From Pseudomonas fluorescens (lineage in GTDB: Bacteria > Pseudomonadota > Gammaproteobacteria > Pseudomonadales > Pseudomonadaceae): DNA of 64,000 nt. The position numbers and the translations under genes are program-made. The stretch spans positions 2,937,826 to 3,001,825 of the forward strand of contig NZ_OZ024668.1 of NCBI RefSeq assembly GCF_902497775.2, written 5' to 3'. Below the pieces are notes generated by a model. The model saw nothing but the letters and a program-made list of their open reading frames with translations, did not search any database and was not told the origin of the DNA. Shown here one piece after another: positions 52,802-59,989 of this stretch. Each line of letters opens with the position of its first letter. Positions within the stretch are counted from its first letter, which is position 1.

Positions 52802-53281
52802 CTAAAAGGCCAACCGCAACCGCTCGATCACCTGCCCGATCGAAGGCCCTTCAATCGCTGGCGGCGTCGGGTTTTCAGCAAATTCACGCCAGATGTACAA
52901 CGTCAGTTCGGCGCCGTCGGTGGCGGTTGCTGGGCAACCAGGGCCGGCGAAATCCTGCAGCCGTCGATAACGCGCATCTTCCCAGAACAAGGCTTCGACC
53001 CAGGGGTACACCGGAATGAAGTGAAAATGCAGCGGCAAGCCAGGCATGTGGCCGTAGCGGCTGATGTACAGCCATTTCGGCTCAAGGGTGGTTTCCATCA
53101 CCCGCTGGATGGTCGCGAGCAAACCACCCAGCTCGGCCAGCGCCGCAACTGGCAAGTCGGCCATCGAACCGGCGCCAGACCTGGCGCCGAGCATCAGGTA
53201 GCCGGGCAAGGCCGAGGCCAGGTGATGGTTGAGGATCCAGTGCTCGGTCTGGTGAATGACATGCGACGGCGGTAATTCCAT
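52802..53281 (-). CDS. HIT-family protein with incomplete histidine triad
   Basis: A 159-residue HIT-fold protein. The triad region reads PLHFHFIPVYPW: H85 and H87 are kept, but the third triad His is Ile89. H87 aligns with the usual nucleophile as I read it, so activity is possible but uncertain. Family members hydrolyse dinucleotide or AMP-derived substrates. The ATG at 53281 has AGGG eight bases upstream. It ends before a REP-like element. Confidence 0.78.
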   Translation of the reverse strand: MELPPSHVIHQTEHWILNHHLASALPGYLMLGARSGAGSMADLPVAALAELGGLLATIQRVMETTLEPKWLYISRYGHMPGLPLHFHFIPVYPWVEALFWEDARYRRLQDFAGPGCPATATDGAELTLYIWREFAENPTPPAIEGPSIGQVIERLRLAF

Positions 53282-53322
53282 GGGGGCATCCCTGCAAGTG
53301 CAACTGGCAGGATAACAAGCCT

Positions 53323-53901
53323 TCACCCCGCCTGCCCGTCACGCTCCTTGAGCAGTTGCTGGATCACCTGCTCCTGGGTGTCGTAGGCGCCTTCGCCAAA
53401 GTGCACATAACGCACCTGGCCGCTGCCATCGACGATGTAGTGCGCCGGCCAAAACTGGTTGCCGAAGGCGTTCCAGATCGCGTAGTCGTTGTCGATGGCC
53501 ACCGGGTAATCGATACCCAGCTTGGCCATTTGCTCGCGCACATTGTCGACCACTCGCTCCTCGGGGTATTCCGGCGTATGCACGCCGATCACCACCAGGC
53601 CCTGGTCGGCGTAGCGCTTGGCCCAGGTGTTGACGTGCGGCAGGCTGCGCCGGCAGTTGATGCACTCATAGGTCCAGAAGTCCACCAGCACCACCTTGCC
53701 CTTGAGCGCTGCGCGGTCCAGTGGCGGCGAATTGAGCCATTGCACGGCACCGGCCAGTTCCGGCATCGGCCCCAGCGCCTCAAGGCTTGTCGGCGTGCCG
53801 GCGAACAGGCGGTTGCCCAGGCCCGCCGCTGCCAGCAGCAGCGCCAGCAGTGCGGCGATGCCCAGGGCCCGACGGCGACTTGTGTTGAAATTGATGTTCA
53901 T
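53323..53901 (-). CDS. Membrane-anchored TlpA/DipZ-like thioredoxin-family protein
   Basis: A 192-residue protein with an N-terminal anchor (about 10-32). The thioredoxin fold has the active site WTYECINCRRSLP with C80 and C83; the Pro-rich cis-loop WPAHYIVDGSG is later. It should act in periplasmic thiol exchange, reducing or protecting cysteines. The WTYECINC motif is typical of DipZ/TlpA-like proteins. A DUF2790 fragment precedes it on the same strand. Confidence 0.85.
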   Translation of the reverse strand: MNINFNTSRRRALGIAALLALLLAAAGLGNRLFAGTPTSLEALGPMPELAGAVQWLNSPPLDRAALKGKVVLVDFWTYECINCRRSLPHVNTWAKRYADQGLVVIGVHTPEYPEERVVDNVREQMAKLGIDYPVAIDNDYAIWNAFGNQFWPAHYIVDGSGQVRYVHFGEGAYDTQEQVIQQLLKERDGQAG

Positions 53902-53925
53902 GAACGAACCTCCCTGGTCGATGGC

Positions 53926-54093
53926 TTAACCGCCTTCATGGCAGTCGCTGGCAAATTTCTGGTACTGCAGGCGGTGTTCCTTGCCTTGGGAATCAAGGTA
54001 GTCCATCTGTGCGTTGACCACGCCGTAGCCAATGCTGCTGTCCTCGTGCAAGGCCAGGACCTTGTGCACATTTCGGCGACCGTCAGCAATCAA
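53926..54093 (-). pseudogene. DUF2790 gene fragment lacking its N-terminus
   Basis: A 55-codon frame reads ...VHKVLALHEDSSIGYGVVNAQMDYL, then DSQGKEHRLQYQKFASDC. This matches the C-terminal half of the DUF2790 family (the conserved MxYxDSxGxxxxxxYxxxxxxC). The signal peptide and the N-terminal YTYG part are absent; the frame is closed by a TAG just upstream of the TTG at 54093. An intact family member lies at 58192-58527. Probably a remnant. Confidence 0.65.
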
Positions 54094-54171
54094 CTACGTA
54101 GAGGCCTTACTTAGGCTCGCACACAAATAAGGCTATTGCGTGTGCGAACCTGCGACACAGATCGAACGTGA

Positions 54172-54444
54172 CTACTCTTCCGGCTCTACCTCACGCTCAA
54201 CGCAACTCACACTGAACTTGGTGGAGTCCTTATAGTCAGGTCTGGAATCACGATAGTTCTTCTCAGCCTCCGTAACGTTACTGCCATATGACTCTTCGTT
54301 ATTTGTTTGCCTCGCATCCGCACCTTTGCCTCCGTTAATGCTCAGATCATAGGCCGAACACTCGAAGTCCTTGGCCCACGATCCGGTTGGCAACAATGCC
54401 ATCACCATCACACCCATCAGCACTTTCGTTTTAATCGAACTCAC
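54172..54444 (-). CDS. Small secreted protein, unknown function
   Basis: A 90-residue protein with a signal peptide (about 1-23, ending GSWA); the mature part is acidic, with Asn/Lys/Glu-rich stretches and Cys near both ends (FECSAYD and VSCVERE), perhaps one disulfide. No family recognised. GAGGAG lies eight bases before the GTG at 54444. Its start lies inside the upstream gene's 3' end by 14 nt, so the pair is co-translated. Confidence 0.6.
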   Translation of the reverse strand: MSSIKTKVLMGVMVMALLPTGSWAKDFECSAYDLSINGGKGADARQTNNEESYGSNVTEAEKNYRDSRPDYKDSTKFSVSCVEREVEPEE

Positions 54445-54712
54445 GGGATAGCTCCTCGCGCAACTGGTGCGCAGTTGTTTGACAGCACTCGGAGGGATGT
54501 ACTGACACCGCCGTAATGGCAGCAATCACCAGGGTTCGACACTCATCATCAGCGCCGCAGTAAATCTTCACTATGCCCGCCTTCCAGTCGATACTACGGA
54601 CTTCGCCACTCTGGGTTTCCATGATCCCCAGCTCGGCCGGAAAGCAGCCATACAAGGCAATAGGGTCACCGGTCCGATACAAGCTCAGACGTTCGCGATT
54701 AACCTCATTCAT
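54431..54712 (-). CDS. Small protein of unknown function, coupled to a secreted protein
   Basis: A 93-residue protein with no signal peptide. A strand-rich core (SGEVRSIDWKAGIVKIYCGADDECRTLVI) with three to four cysteines is visible (CFPAE, YCGADDEC, ECCQ). Family unknown. GGGGAGG lies six bases before the ATG at 54712. It is first in a two-gene unit with the secreted protein downstream. Confidence 0.55.
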   Translation of the reverse strand: MNEVNRERLSLYRTGDPIALYGCFPAELGIMETQSGEVRSIDWKAGIVKIYCGADDECRTLVIAAITAVSVHPSECCQTTAHQLREELSREFD

Positions 54713-54848
54713 TGGCGCCTCCCCTGGCCATCCCAACGTAGGCATCATCACGATCTCGGCGCGATAGGACTACTGACAAAAATGACAGTTCTAGCTGCCA
54801 TTCGTCGCTCAGTTGCTAGCATCGTCCGGGCAACTTCACGGCTAAGCC

Positions 54849-55796
54849 TTACACCGCTTCAGGCCGGGCCACCAGGGTTACCCAGTAGCGGCTGCGCGCC
54901 TGCACCGCCACGGGCAGGCTGGCCGCCAGCAGGGCCAGCACCCGGTCAGTGTCATCCAGGCGGAACGTACCGGTAACCTTGAGCGATTCCAGCGCCGGCT
55001 GCCAGCGCAGCCAGCCCGGGCGATAACGCGCCAGCTCACGCAAAAACTGCCCCAGCGGCTGGTTGTTGACACTCAGAACGCCATCGCGCCAGTCCGGCTG
55101 GCGGGGGTCGAAACGGTCCATGGCGCCACTGCCGTCGGCACCGATGGTCAACTGGTCGCCGACCTGCAAGGCCAGCGCCGGGCCCTGGCGCGGTTGCACT
55201 TGCACTGCCCCCTGGAGCACGGCGATGCGGCACTGCTCGGCGTCGCGCCGCAGGCACACCTGGGCCTGGCCGACGCTCACCCGGGCCATGCCAAGGTCAA
55301 CGTGCAGCGCCTGGGCACGGCTGACGCTCAGGGCGATTTCGCCTTCGACCAGGGTCAGGCTCTGGTGAGCAAGGTCAAGGTTGACGGCGGTTGCCGTGTT
55401 CAATTGCAGCAGGCTGCCATCGGCCAGGCGCACGCCACGGCGTTCCCCCACCGCCGTACGCAGGTCGGCACGCAAGGCCTGCAGGGGCACCTGCTGGCCA
55501 AGCAGCCAGCCAGCGGGCAACAACAGCGCCAAGGCCAGGCCCCGCTTGAGCAAGGTTCGGCGGTTGGCTTCGGGACGGTCGAGGCTGGCCATGGCCAGGG
55601 TTGGCGGCACGTCCTGAAAACGCTGGCGCAAGCCCTCGGCACGCTGCCAGATCTGCTCGTGCTGCGCATTGGCCGCGCGCCAGTGCTGCAGACGCTGCAG
55701 ATCGTCAGCGCTGGCCCGCCCGGAATCGAGCAAGGCCAGCCAGTGCGCAGCGGTGCGCGCCAACTGCCGGGCTTCGCGGCTGAAGGTGCGGTTCAT
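54849..55796 (-). CDS. FecR-family anti-sigma regulator (pair 2)
   Basis: A 315-residue FecR-type protein. The DUF4880-like part is at about 15-57, a hydrophobic membrane segment at about 82-98 (GLALALLLPAGWLLG), and the FecR core follows (GERRGVRLADGSLLQLNTATAVNLD), then an STN-like end (VTGTFRLDDTDRVLALLAA). It is translated from an ATG overlapping the sigma gene stop. No TonB receptor gene follows, unlike the pair at 16-17.5 kb. Confidence 0.92.
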   Translation of the reverse strand: MNRTFSREARQLARTAAHWLALLDSGRASADDLQRLQHWRAANAQHEQIWQRAEGLRQRFQDVPPTLAMASLDRPEANRRTLLKRGLALALLLPAGWLLGQQVPLQALRADLRTAVGERRGVRLADGSLLQLNTATAVNLDLAHQSLTLVEGEIALSVSRAQALHVDLGMARVSVGQAQVCLRRDAEQCRIAVLQGAVQVQPRQGPALALQVGDQLTIGADGSGAMDRFDPRQPDWRDGVLSVNNQPLGQFLRELARYRPGWLRWQPALESLKVTGTFRLDDTDRVLALLAASLPVAVQARSRYWVTLVARPEAV

Positions 55797-56302
55797 AGTT
55801 CGACCAGCAGGCAATGCTCATAAGCCTGGGCCATGTAGCGTTTGATCGTACGTTCACTGACCGCCAACCGCTCGGCGATCTGTGCATAGTTCAGGCCTTC
55901 GAGCTGCGACCAGAGAAACGCCCGACGCACCGCCGCCGGCAAACCGTCGAGCAGTTCGTCCAGGGCCTGCAAGGTTTCCAGCAGCAACCAGCGCTGCTCC
56001 GGCGAAGGCACCAGGGCCTCGGGCAGGCTGGCCAGCGCCTCGAGGTAGGCACGCTCCAGGCTGCGGCGCTTGTGGAAGTTGACCAGCAAGCGCTTGCCGA
56101 CGGTCAGCAGATAGGCCCGTGGTTCGCGTAACTCGCTCAACACCTGGGGGCTGGCCAGCACGCGCAGGAAAGTATCCTGGCTGAGGTCGGCGGCATCCCA
56201 GCGGTTGCCCAGGCGCTGGTACAGCCAGCGTTCCAGCCAACTGCGATGCTCTCGGTAGAGGCCATGCAGGGTCTGCTCGGTAGGGCCCGCCGCTTCGCTC
56301 AT
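55793..56302 (-). CDS. FecI-type ECF sigma factor (pair 2)
   Basis: A 169-residue ECF sigma factor: LYREHRSWLERWLYQRLGNRWDAADLSQDTFLRVL (region 2) and AFLWSQLEGLNYAQIAERLAVSERTIKRYM (region 4). A strong Fur-box candidate lies 29 nt upstream of its start. No receptor gene is close, so its target promoter is elsewhere. Confidence 0.93.
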   Translation of the reverse strand: MSEAAGPTEQTLHGLYREHRSWLERWLYQRLGNRWDAADLSQDTFLRVLASPQVLSELREPRAYLLTVGKRLLVNFHKRRSLERAYLEALASLPEALVPSPEQRWLLLETLQALDELLDGLPAAVRRAFLWSQLEGLNYAQIAERLAVSERTIKRYMAQAYEHCLLVEL

Positions 56303-56330
56303 GTCAACGCACCTGGATGGATTAGACTCA

Positions 56331-56349
56331 AATGAGATTGATTCTAATT
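56331..56349 (-). promoter_or_regulatory. Fur box upstream of the second FecI-type gene
   Basis: AATGAGATTGATTCTAATT on the plus strand is a close match to the Pseudomonas Fur consensus (AATGAGAATNATTCTCATT) with an inverted-repeat structure. Position (29 nt before the start) fits iron-dependent repression of the sigma gene. Confidence 0.65.
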
Positions 56350-56375
56350 AATACCCTGGCGCAAACCAAGCGCTA

Positions 56376-57218
56376 TTACATGGCTTTTATCATCTGCCAA
56401 CGCTGGCGCACCTCGCGCACCGTGCTGGCCGACACCCCGCGCAGCTCGCGCGGATAGTCCACCTGCGGATTCTCCTCGAAGCGCGTGGCACAGAACTGAC
56501 CGTTGCTGGCCCGCAGGATGTAGCCGCTGTCCTGGCAGTCTGCCGAGGCCAGATACAGCACGCCGGGCACAACCCACTCGGGCTTGAGGTCTTCGGGCTC
56601 GCCCTGCTGGCCCCACATGCGCGTACGCGCCACCGGCGAAATCGCGTTGACGGCAATCCCGTGCTCGGCGCCCTCGGCGGCCAGGGCGTTCATGATCCCC
56701 AGTTGCGCCATCTTGCCGGCGGCGTAGGCACCCAGGCCGGTTTGTGCGTGACGCAGGTACATGGCCCGGTCCGAGGTAGTGAGCACGATGCGCCCGCTGC
56801 CAGACGCCTTGAGCGCCGACCAGGCGTGCTTGCTCAACCACAGCGGCGCGTGCACGTTGATGGCCAGGGCGCGCTCAATGAAATCGCTGCTGCAGTCTTC
56901 GATGTTCTGGTAACCGACCCAGCCGGCGTTATGGATCAGCGCATCGAGGCCGCCGAACCTGTCGAGCGCCTTGGCAAGCAACTGCTGGCAGGCCTGTTCA
57001 TCGCCAAGGTCGGCGCTATGGCCGATTACCTGATGGCCTTCATTGCGCAACAGCTCGGCGGCGCCCTCGGCAATCGAAGCGTCGCTGCCACGTCCCTCGC
57101 GGTCGGTGCCAAGGTCGCTGATTACCACCTGCGCACCGGTTTGAGCCAGGGCGCGGGCATAGGCCAGGCCCAGGCCACGGGCGCCACCGGTGATGAGTAC
57201 AGTTCTGAATGGGGTCAC
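56376..57218 (-). CDS. Short-chain dehydrogenase/reductase (SDR)
   Basis: A 280-residue NAD(P)-dependent oxidoreductase. The cofactor motif TGGARGLGLAYA is at about 11-22. The catalytic Ser, Tyr and Lys are in TTSDRAM and AYAAGKMAQ. It follows the classic SDR length and ends in a usual C-terminal region. Divergent from a LysR gene, which probably controls it. Substrate is unknown. Confidence 0.92.
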   Translation of the reverse strand: MTPFRTVLITGGARGLGLAYARALAQTGAQVVISDLGTDREGRGSDASIAEGAAELLRNEGHQVIGHSADLGDEQACQQLLAKALDRFGGLDALIHNAGWVGYQNIEDCSSDFIERALAINVHAPLWLSKHAWSALKASGSGRIVLTTSDRAMYLRHAQTGLGAYAAGKMAQLGIMNALAAEGAEHGIAVNAISPVARTRMWGQQGEPEDLKPEWVVPGVLYLASADCQDSGYILRASNGQFCATRFEENPQVDYPRELRGVSASTVREVRQRWQMIKAM

Positions 57219-57289
57219 AAGCAGTCTCCTGATGGGCCGTTCAGCCTAGCCAGTGGGCACTGCAAAGTTGAATACTATTGGCCAGAGCC

Positions 57290-57309
57290 GCCGATATCCT
57301 GCCGATATC
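57290..57309. promoter_or_regulatory. Direct repeat GCCGATATC in the SDR/LysR divergent gap
   Basis: GCCGATATC occurs twice (57290 and 57301) with an 11-nt period, one helical turn, 24 nt before the LysR start. It may be a LysR binding site. Confidence 0.4.
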
Positions 57310-57332
57310 GAAGCGCATCAAGGATGCCCGCC

Positions 57333-58247
57333 GTGATCGAAACCCGCCTGCTGCGCCAGTTCGTCGCCGTGGCCGAAGAGCTGCATTTTCACCGCGCTGC
57401 CGAGCGCCTGCACATGGCCCAACCGCCGCTGAGCCAGGCCGTCGCCAGGCTTGAGCAGCGCCTGGGCTTTGCCCTGTTCACCCGTCATTCCCGCGGTGTG
57501 ACGCTAACGCCCGCCGGGGCGACGCTTCTGCACACGGCGCGGGCGACCCTGGCAACCTTGCAGCAAGGCATCGTCCAGGCACGCCAGGTCGCTGAAGGCA
57601 TCGCCGGCCAACTGCGTATCGGCAGCCTGGCGCTGGCGGGCTATCCGCTGCTGCTCAACGCGCTCAAGCAGTTTCGCGCCGACTGGCCCAAAGTGCAGTT
57701 GGACCTGCAGCAGGGGTCGTCGGCGCAGTTGGTCGAGCAGTTGCTCGATGATCAGTTGGATATCGCCGTGGTCCGGCAGTTGCCACTCATGAGCGAACGC
57801 CTGAGCAGCCGTTTGTTGCTCGAAGAAGAGGTTTTACTGGCGCTGCCAAGTGACCATTGCCGCGCTAGCGAAACGGCTGTCAGCTTGGCGGACTTTGCCG
57901 ATGAAGATTTCGTCTTCACCCCACAAGCCTTGGGCGCAGGCTATCACCAGCAACTGCTCGACCTGTGCCAAAGCGCTGGCTTTTACCCGCGCATTAGCCA
58001 GCAGGCGGCGCAACTGCAAACGCTGATCAACCTGGTCGGTTGCGGCTTCGGTATCGCCCTGGTGCCGGCCGCAGCCGCCCAGGCCAATGCCCAGCCGGGG
58101 GTGCGCTTTTGCCGCTTGCGGGAAGCCAGCCCGCGCTTGGGCCTGTACCTGGTGTGGCGCAGCGACGATCCCTCGCCGCTGCCAGGGCGCTTTATCGCGT
58201 TGACTGAAAGCGCGGACACTGGCCTTCGAGCCGATAACGCAAGGTAA
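57333..58247 (+). CDS. LysR-family transcriptional regulator
   Basis: A 304-residue regulator. The helix-turn-helix is at about 2-60 (ETRLLRQFVAVAEELHFHRAAERLHMAQPPLSQAVARLEQ). The effector domain follows at about 88-295. GTG at 57333 with AAGGA eight bases upstream is preferred; the ATG at 57324 overlaps that site. Divergent from the SDR gene. Confidence 0.9.
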   Translation: MIETRLLRQFVAVAEELHFHRAAERLHMAQPPLSQAVARLEQRLGFALFTRHSRGVTLTPAGATLLHTARATLATLQQGIVQARQVAEGIAGQLRIGSLALAGYPLLLNALKQFRADWPKVQLDLQQGSSAQLVEQLLDDQLDIAVVRQLPLMSERLSSRLLLEEEVLLALPSDHCRASETAVSLADFADEDFVFTPQALGAGYHQQLLDLCQSAGFYPRISQQAAQLQTLINLVGCGFGIALVPAAAAQANAQPGVRFCRLREASPRLGLYLVWRSDDPSPLPGRFIALTESADTGLRADNAR

Positions 58248-58527
58248 CCAGCTGGCCGCTGGAATCTTCATAGGTCATCAGCATCGGCGCCGCTTCGCAG
58301 CTGCGGGCCATGGGGGTCTGTTCGATCAGACGGGCGACATCCACGGATTTGCCGTAGGTAAAGTCCTGGATGGTCGGGACGGTCTTGCCGGTTCTTGCGG
58401 CATAGGCCTGCACTGCCTGCTCATGGGCAACCAGACGCGCGTCCTTTACCTCTGGTGCCGAAGCCTGCGCGCTTTGGCCGGCCAGCAGAACCACTGCTGC
58501 CATTACCAAACCTTGCATGCGCTTCAT
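58192..58527 (-). CDS. DUF2790 family secreted protein
   Basis: A 111-residue protein with a signal peptide (about 1-23, ending SAQAS). The DUF2790 core is IQDFTYGKSVDVARLIEQ, then MLMTYEDSSGQLVTLRYRLEGQC. The family is common in Pseudomonas; some members respond to copper, which I cannot confirm here. Its 3' end overlaps the LysR gene by 56 nt. A fragment of the same family sits at 53926-54093. Confidence 0.85.
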   Translation of the reverse strand: MKRMQGLVMAAVVLLAGQSAQASAPEVKDARLVAHEQAVQAYAARTGKTVPTIQDFTYGKSVDVARLIEQTPMARSCEAAPMLMTYEDSSGQLVTLRYRLEGQCPRFQSTR

Positions 58528-58602
58528 TGGCGGATACCTCGAATGAAGTGAAATGACGACAGGAACAACGGTTTCGAGCTTACGCCCCTAATAGCATTCC
58601 AG

Positions 58603-59352
58603 CTACAAAGTGATATCGAGGGCCTGACGCAATTGCTCGCTCCGGCTGTCGGACGCGGCGCTGACCAGGGCGTAGTTGTAGTCCCCTCGCGACCAGTAGC
58701 GGGCCTGCAGCTGGCCGTCAGTTCGCTCACCGCTGGGCATGCGCGCATAGTGCTCGCCCGGCGAGCGCAGGAACAGGCTGATCCGCTGGCCCTGGGCGTC
58801 CTCGAACAGCAACAGCGCTGCCGGTCCCTGCTCGTTGCTCAGCAGCCGCGCGCCCACCGGGGTGAAACCGTAGGCCGAAAGGTCTGGCAGGTTGCCGACA
58901 TGGGCAAAGTGCTGGCCCAGCCAGGCCTGCAAACGCGCCGGGTCCTGGGCGCTGAGGTCGAGGGCCTTGGCGTCGGCAAACAACCGATGGGCCTGCACGG
59001 CATCGGCCATCGGCGGATTGCTCGCCAGCAGGCTCGCCTCGCGCACCTGCCAGCCGCCCAGGCCGCCGATGCCCAGGGTGACCAGCAGCACCGCGGCACT
59101 GGCCCAGCGTCGTTGGCGCCGACGGCGCAGCTCACGGCGCACGTTGGCCGGGTCCAGGCGCGGGTTGGCTGCCTGCCCGGCAAAGCCGGACAGCGCCGCA
59201 CGCAACTGGCGGGCATCGTTGCGCCAGGCGTCGACCCGCGCAGCCTGCTCGGGGTTGGCCGCCAGGTACAGCTCCACCGCCCGGCGCCGCTCGCCGTCCA
59301 GGCGCTCGTCGACGTAGGCGTGCAATTCGTGATCCGACGGAATCAAGCTCAT
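58603..59352 (-). CDS. Anti-sigma factor for an ECF sigma (RsiW-like, no zinc motif)
   Basis: A 249-residue inner-membrane protein. The cytoplasmic part is about 1-83 with an HELHAYVDERLDGERR helix; it lacks the HxxxCxxC zinc motif. The membrane segment is about 88-105. A periplasmic domain follows (AYGFTPVGARLLSNEQGPAALLLFED). It overlaps the sigma gene stop (ATGA), so both are co-translated. It is expected to hold the sigma factor until a signal, possibly oxidative, appears. Confidence 0.88.
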   Translation of the reverse strand: MSLIPSDHELHAYVDERLDGERRRAVELYLAANPEQAARVDAWRNDARQLRAALSGFAGQAANPRLDPANVRRELRRRRQRRWASAAVLLVTLGIGGLGGWQVREASLLASNPPMADAVQAHRLFADAKALDLSAQDPARLQAWLGQHFAHVGNLPDLSAYGFTPVGARLLSNEQGPAALLLFEDAQGQRISLFLRSPGEHYARMPSGERTDGQLQARYWSRGDYNYALVSAASDSRSEQLRQALDITL

Positions 59353-59858
59353 TTCAACCTCCGCAGCGCCGGGGGCGGCGTATTGCCCTCGGCCAGTTCG
59401 CGCATGGCCGCGCGGGCCCGCGACAAGCGTGACATCACCGTGCCGATCGGCACATCCAGGGCCAGGGCGGCCTCCTTGTAGCTCAGGCCTTCAACGCTGA
59501 CCAGCAACAGCAAGGCGCGCTGCTCGGTGGGCAGTTGCGCAAACGCCGCCAGGCCCGACTGGGCAACGACGATGTCTTCAGTGTTGCTGCCCGCCGCCTC
59601 GCCCCGGCCGAACCAGGCCAGCCAGCGCGCCTGGCGGCGTTCGCGGCGTTTACTATCGATAAACTGCCGGTACAGGATCGAGAACAGCCAGGCGCGCAAG
59701 CTGCCCTCTTCGCGCTGCTGCCCGCGGCGGCTCAATGCGCGCTCAAGCGTGGCCTGGACCAGGTCGTCGGCGCTGCTGGCCTCGCGGGTCAGCCACAGGG
59801 CGAAGCGGCGCAGGCGCTGAAGCATCTCGCGCAATTGCTCGTCGTCTAGTTCGTTCAT
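59349..59858 (-). CDS. ECF sigma factor linked to a catalase/cytochrome b561 operon
   Basis: A 169-residue ECF sigma factor: region 2 LRRFALWLTREASSADDLVQATLERAL at about 13-40 and RAWLFSILYRQFIDSKRR; region 4 LLLVSVEGLSYKEAALALDVPIGTVMSRLSRAR. Catalase and cytochrome b561 genes are divergent from it; I recall this pairing in an ECF26-like group, which I cannot confirm without a search. The symmetric promoter between them suggests it activates both operons and itself. Confidence 0.9.
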   Translation of the reverse strand: MNELDDEQLREMLQRLRRFALWLTREASSADDLVQATLERALSRRGQQREEGSLRAWLFSILYRQFIDSKRRERRQARWLAWFGRGEAAGSNTEDIVVAQSGLAAFAQLPTEQRALLLLVSVEGLSYKEAALALDVPIGTVMSRLSRARAAMRELAEGNTPPPALRRLK

Positions 59859-59898
59859 TGCCGCAGTCTTGGCCTGTAGGCGATCAGTGTACGAGGCA

Positions 59899-59923
59899 GA
59901 CGCTGGCGGCGAAGAATTATTCC
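59899..59923 (-). promoter_or_regulatory. ECF promoter candidate reading into the sigma operon
   Basis: On the minus strand GGAATAA (59917-59923) is followed after exactly 14 nt by CGTC (59899-59902), 41 nt before the sigma start. It matches the plus-strand element at 59932 in both boxes and in spacing. Confidence 0.75.
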
Positions 59924-59931
59924 CAGGCGTT

Positions 59932-59956
59932 GGAATAAATTTCTGCGCCACGCGTC
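59932..59956 (+). promoter_or_regulatory. ECF promoter candidate reading into the catalase operon
   Basis: GGAATAA (59932-59938), then 14 nt, then CGTC (59953-59956), 33 nt before the ATG of the catalase gene. Box, spacing and orientation mirror those of the minus-strand element; the two -35 boxes are 8 nt apart, back to back. Confidence 0.75.
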
Positions 59957-59989
59957 GTACCGGCTCATTCACTGACCCGGATCACCGCC

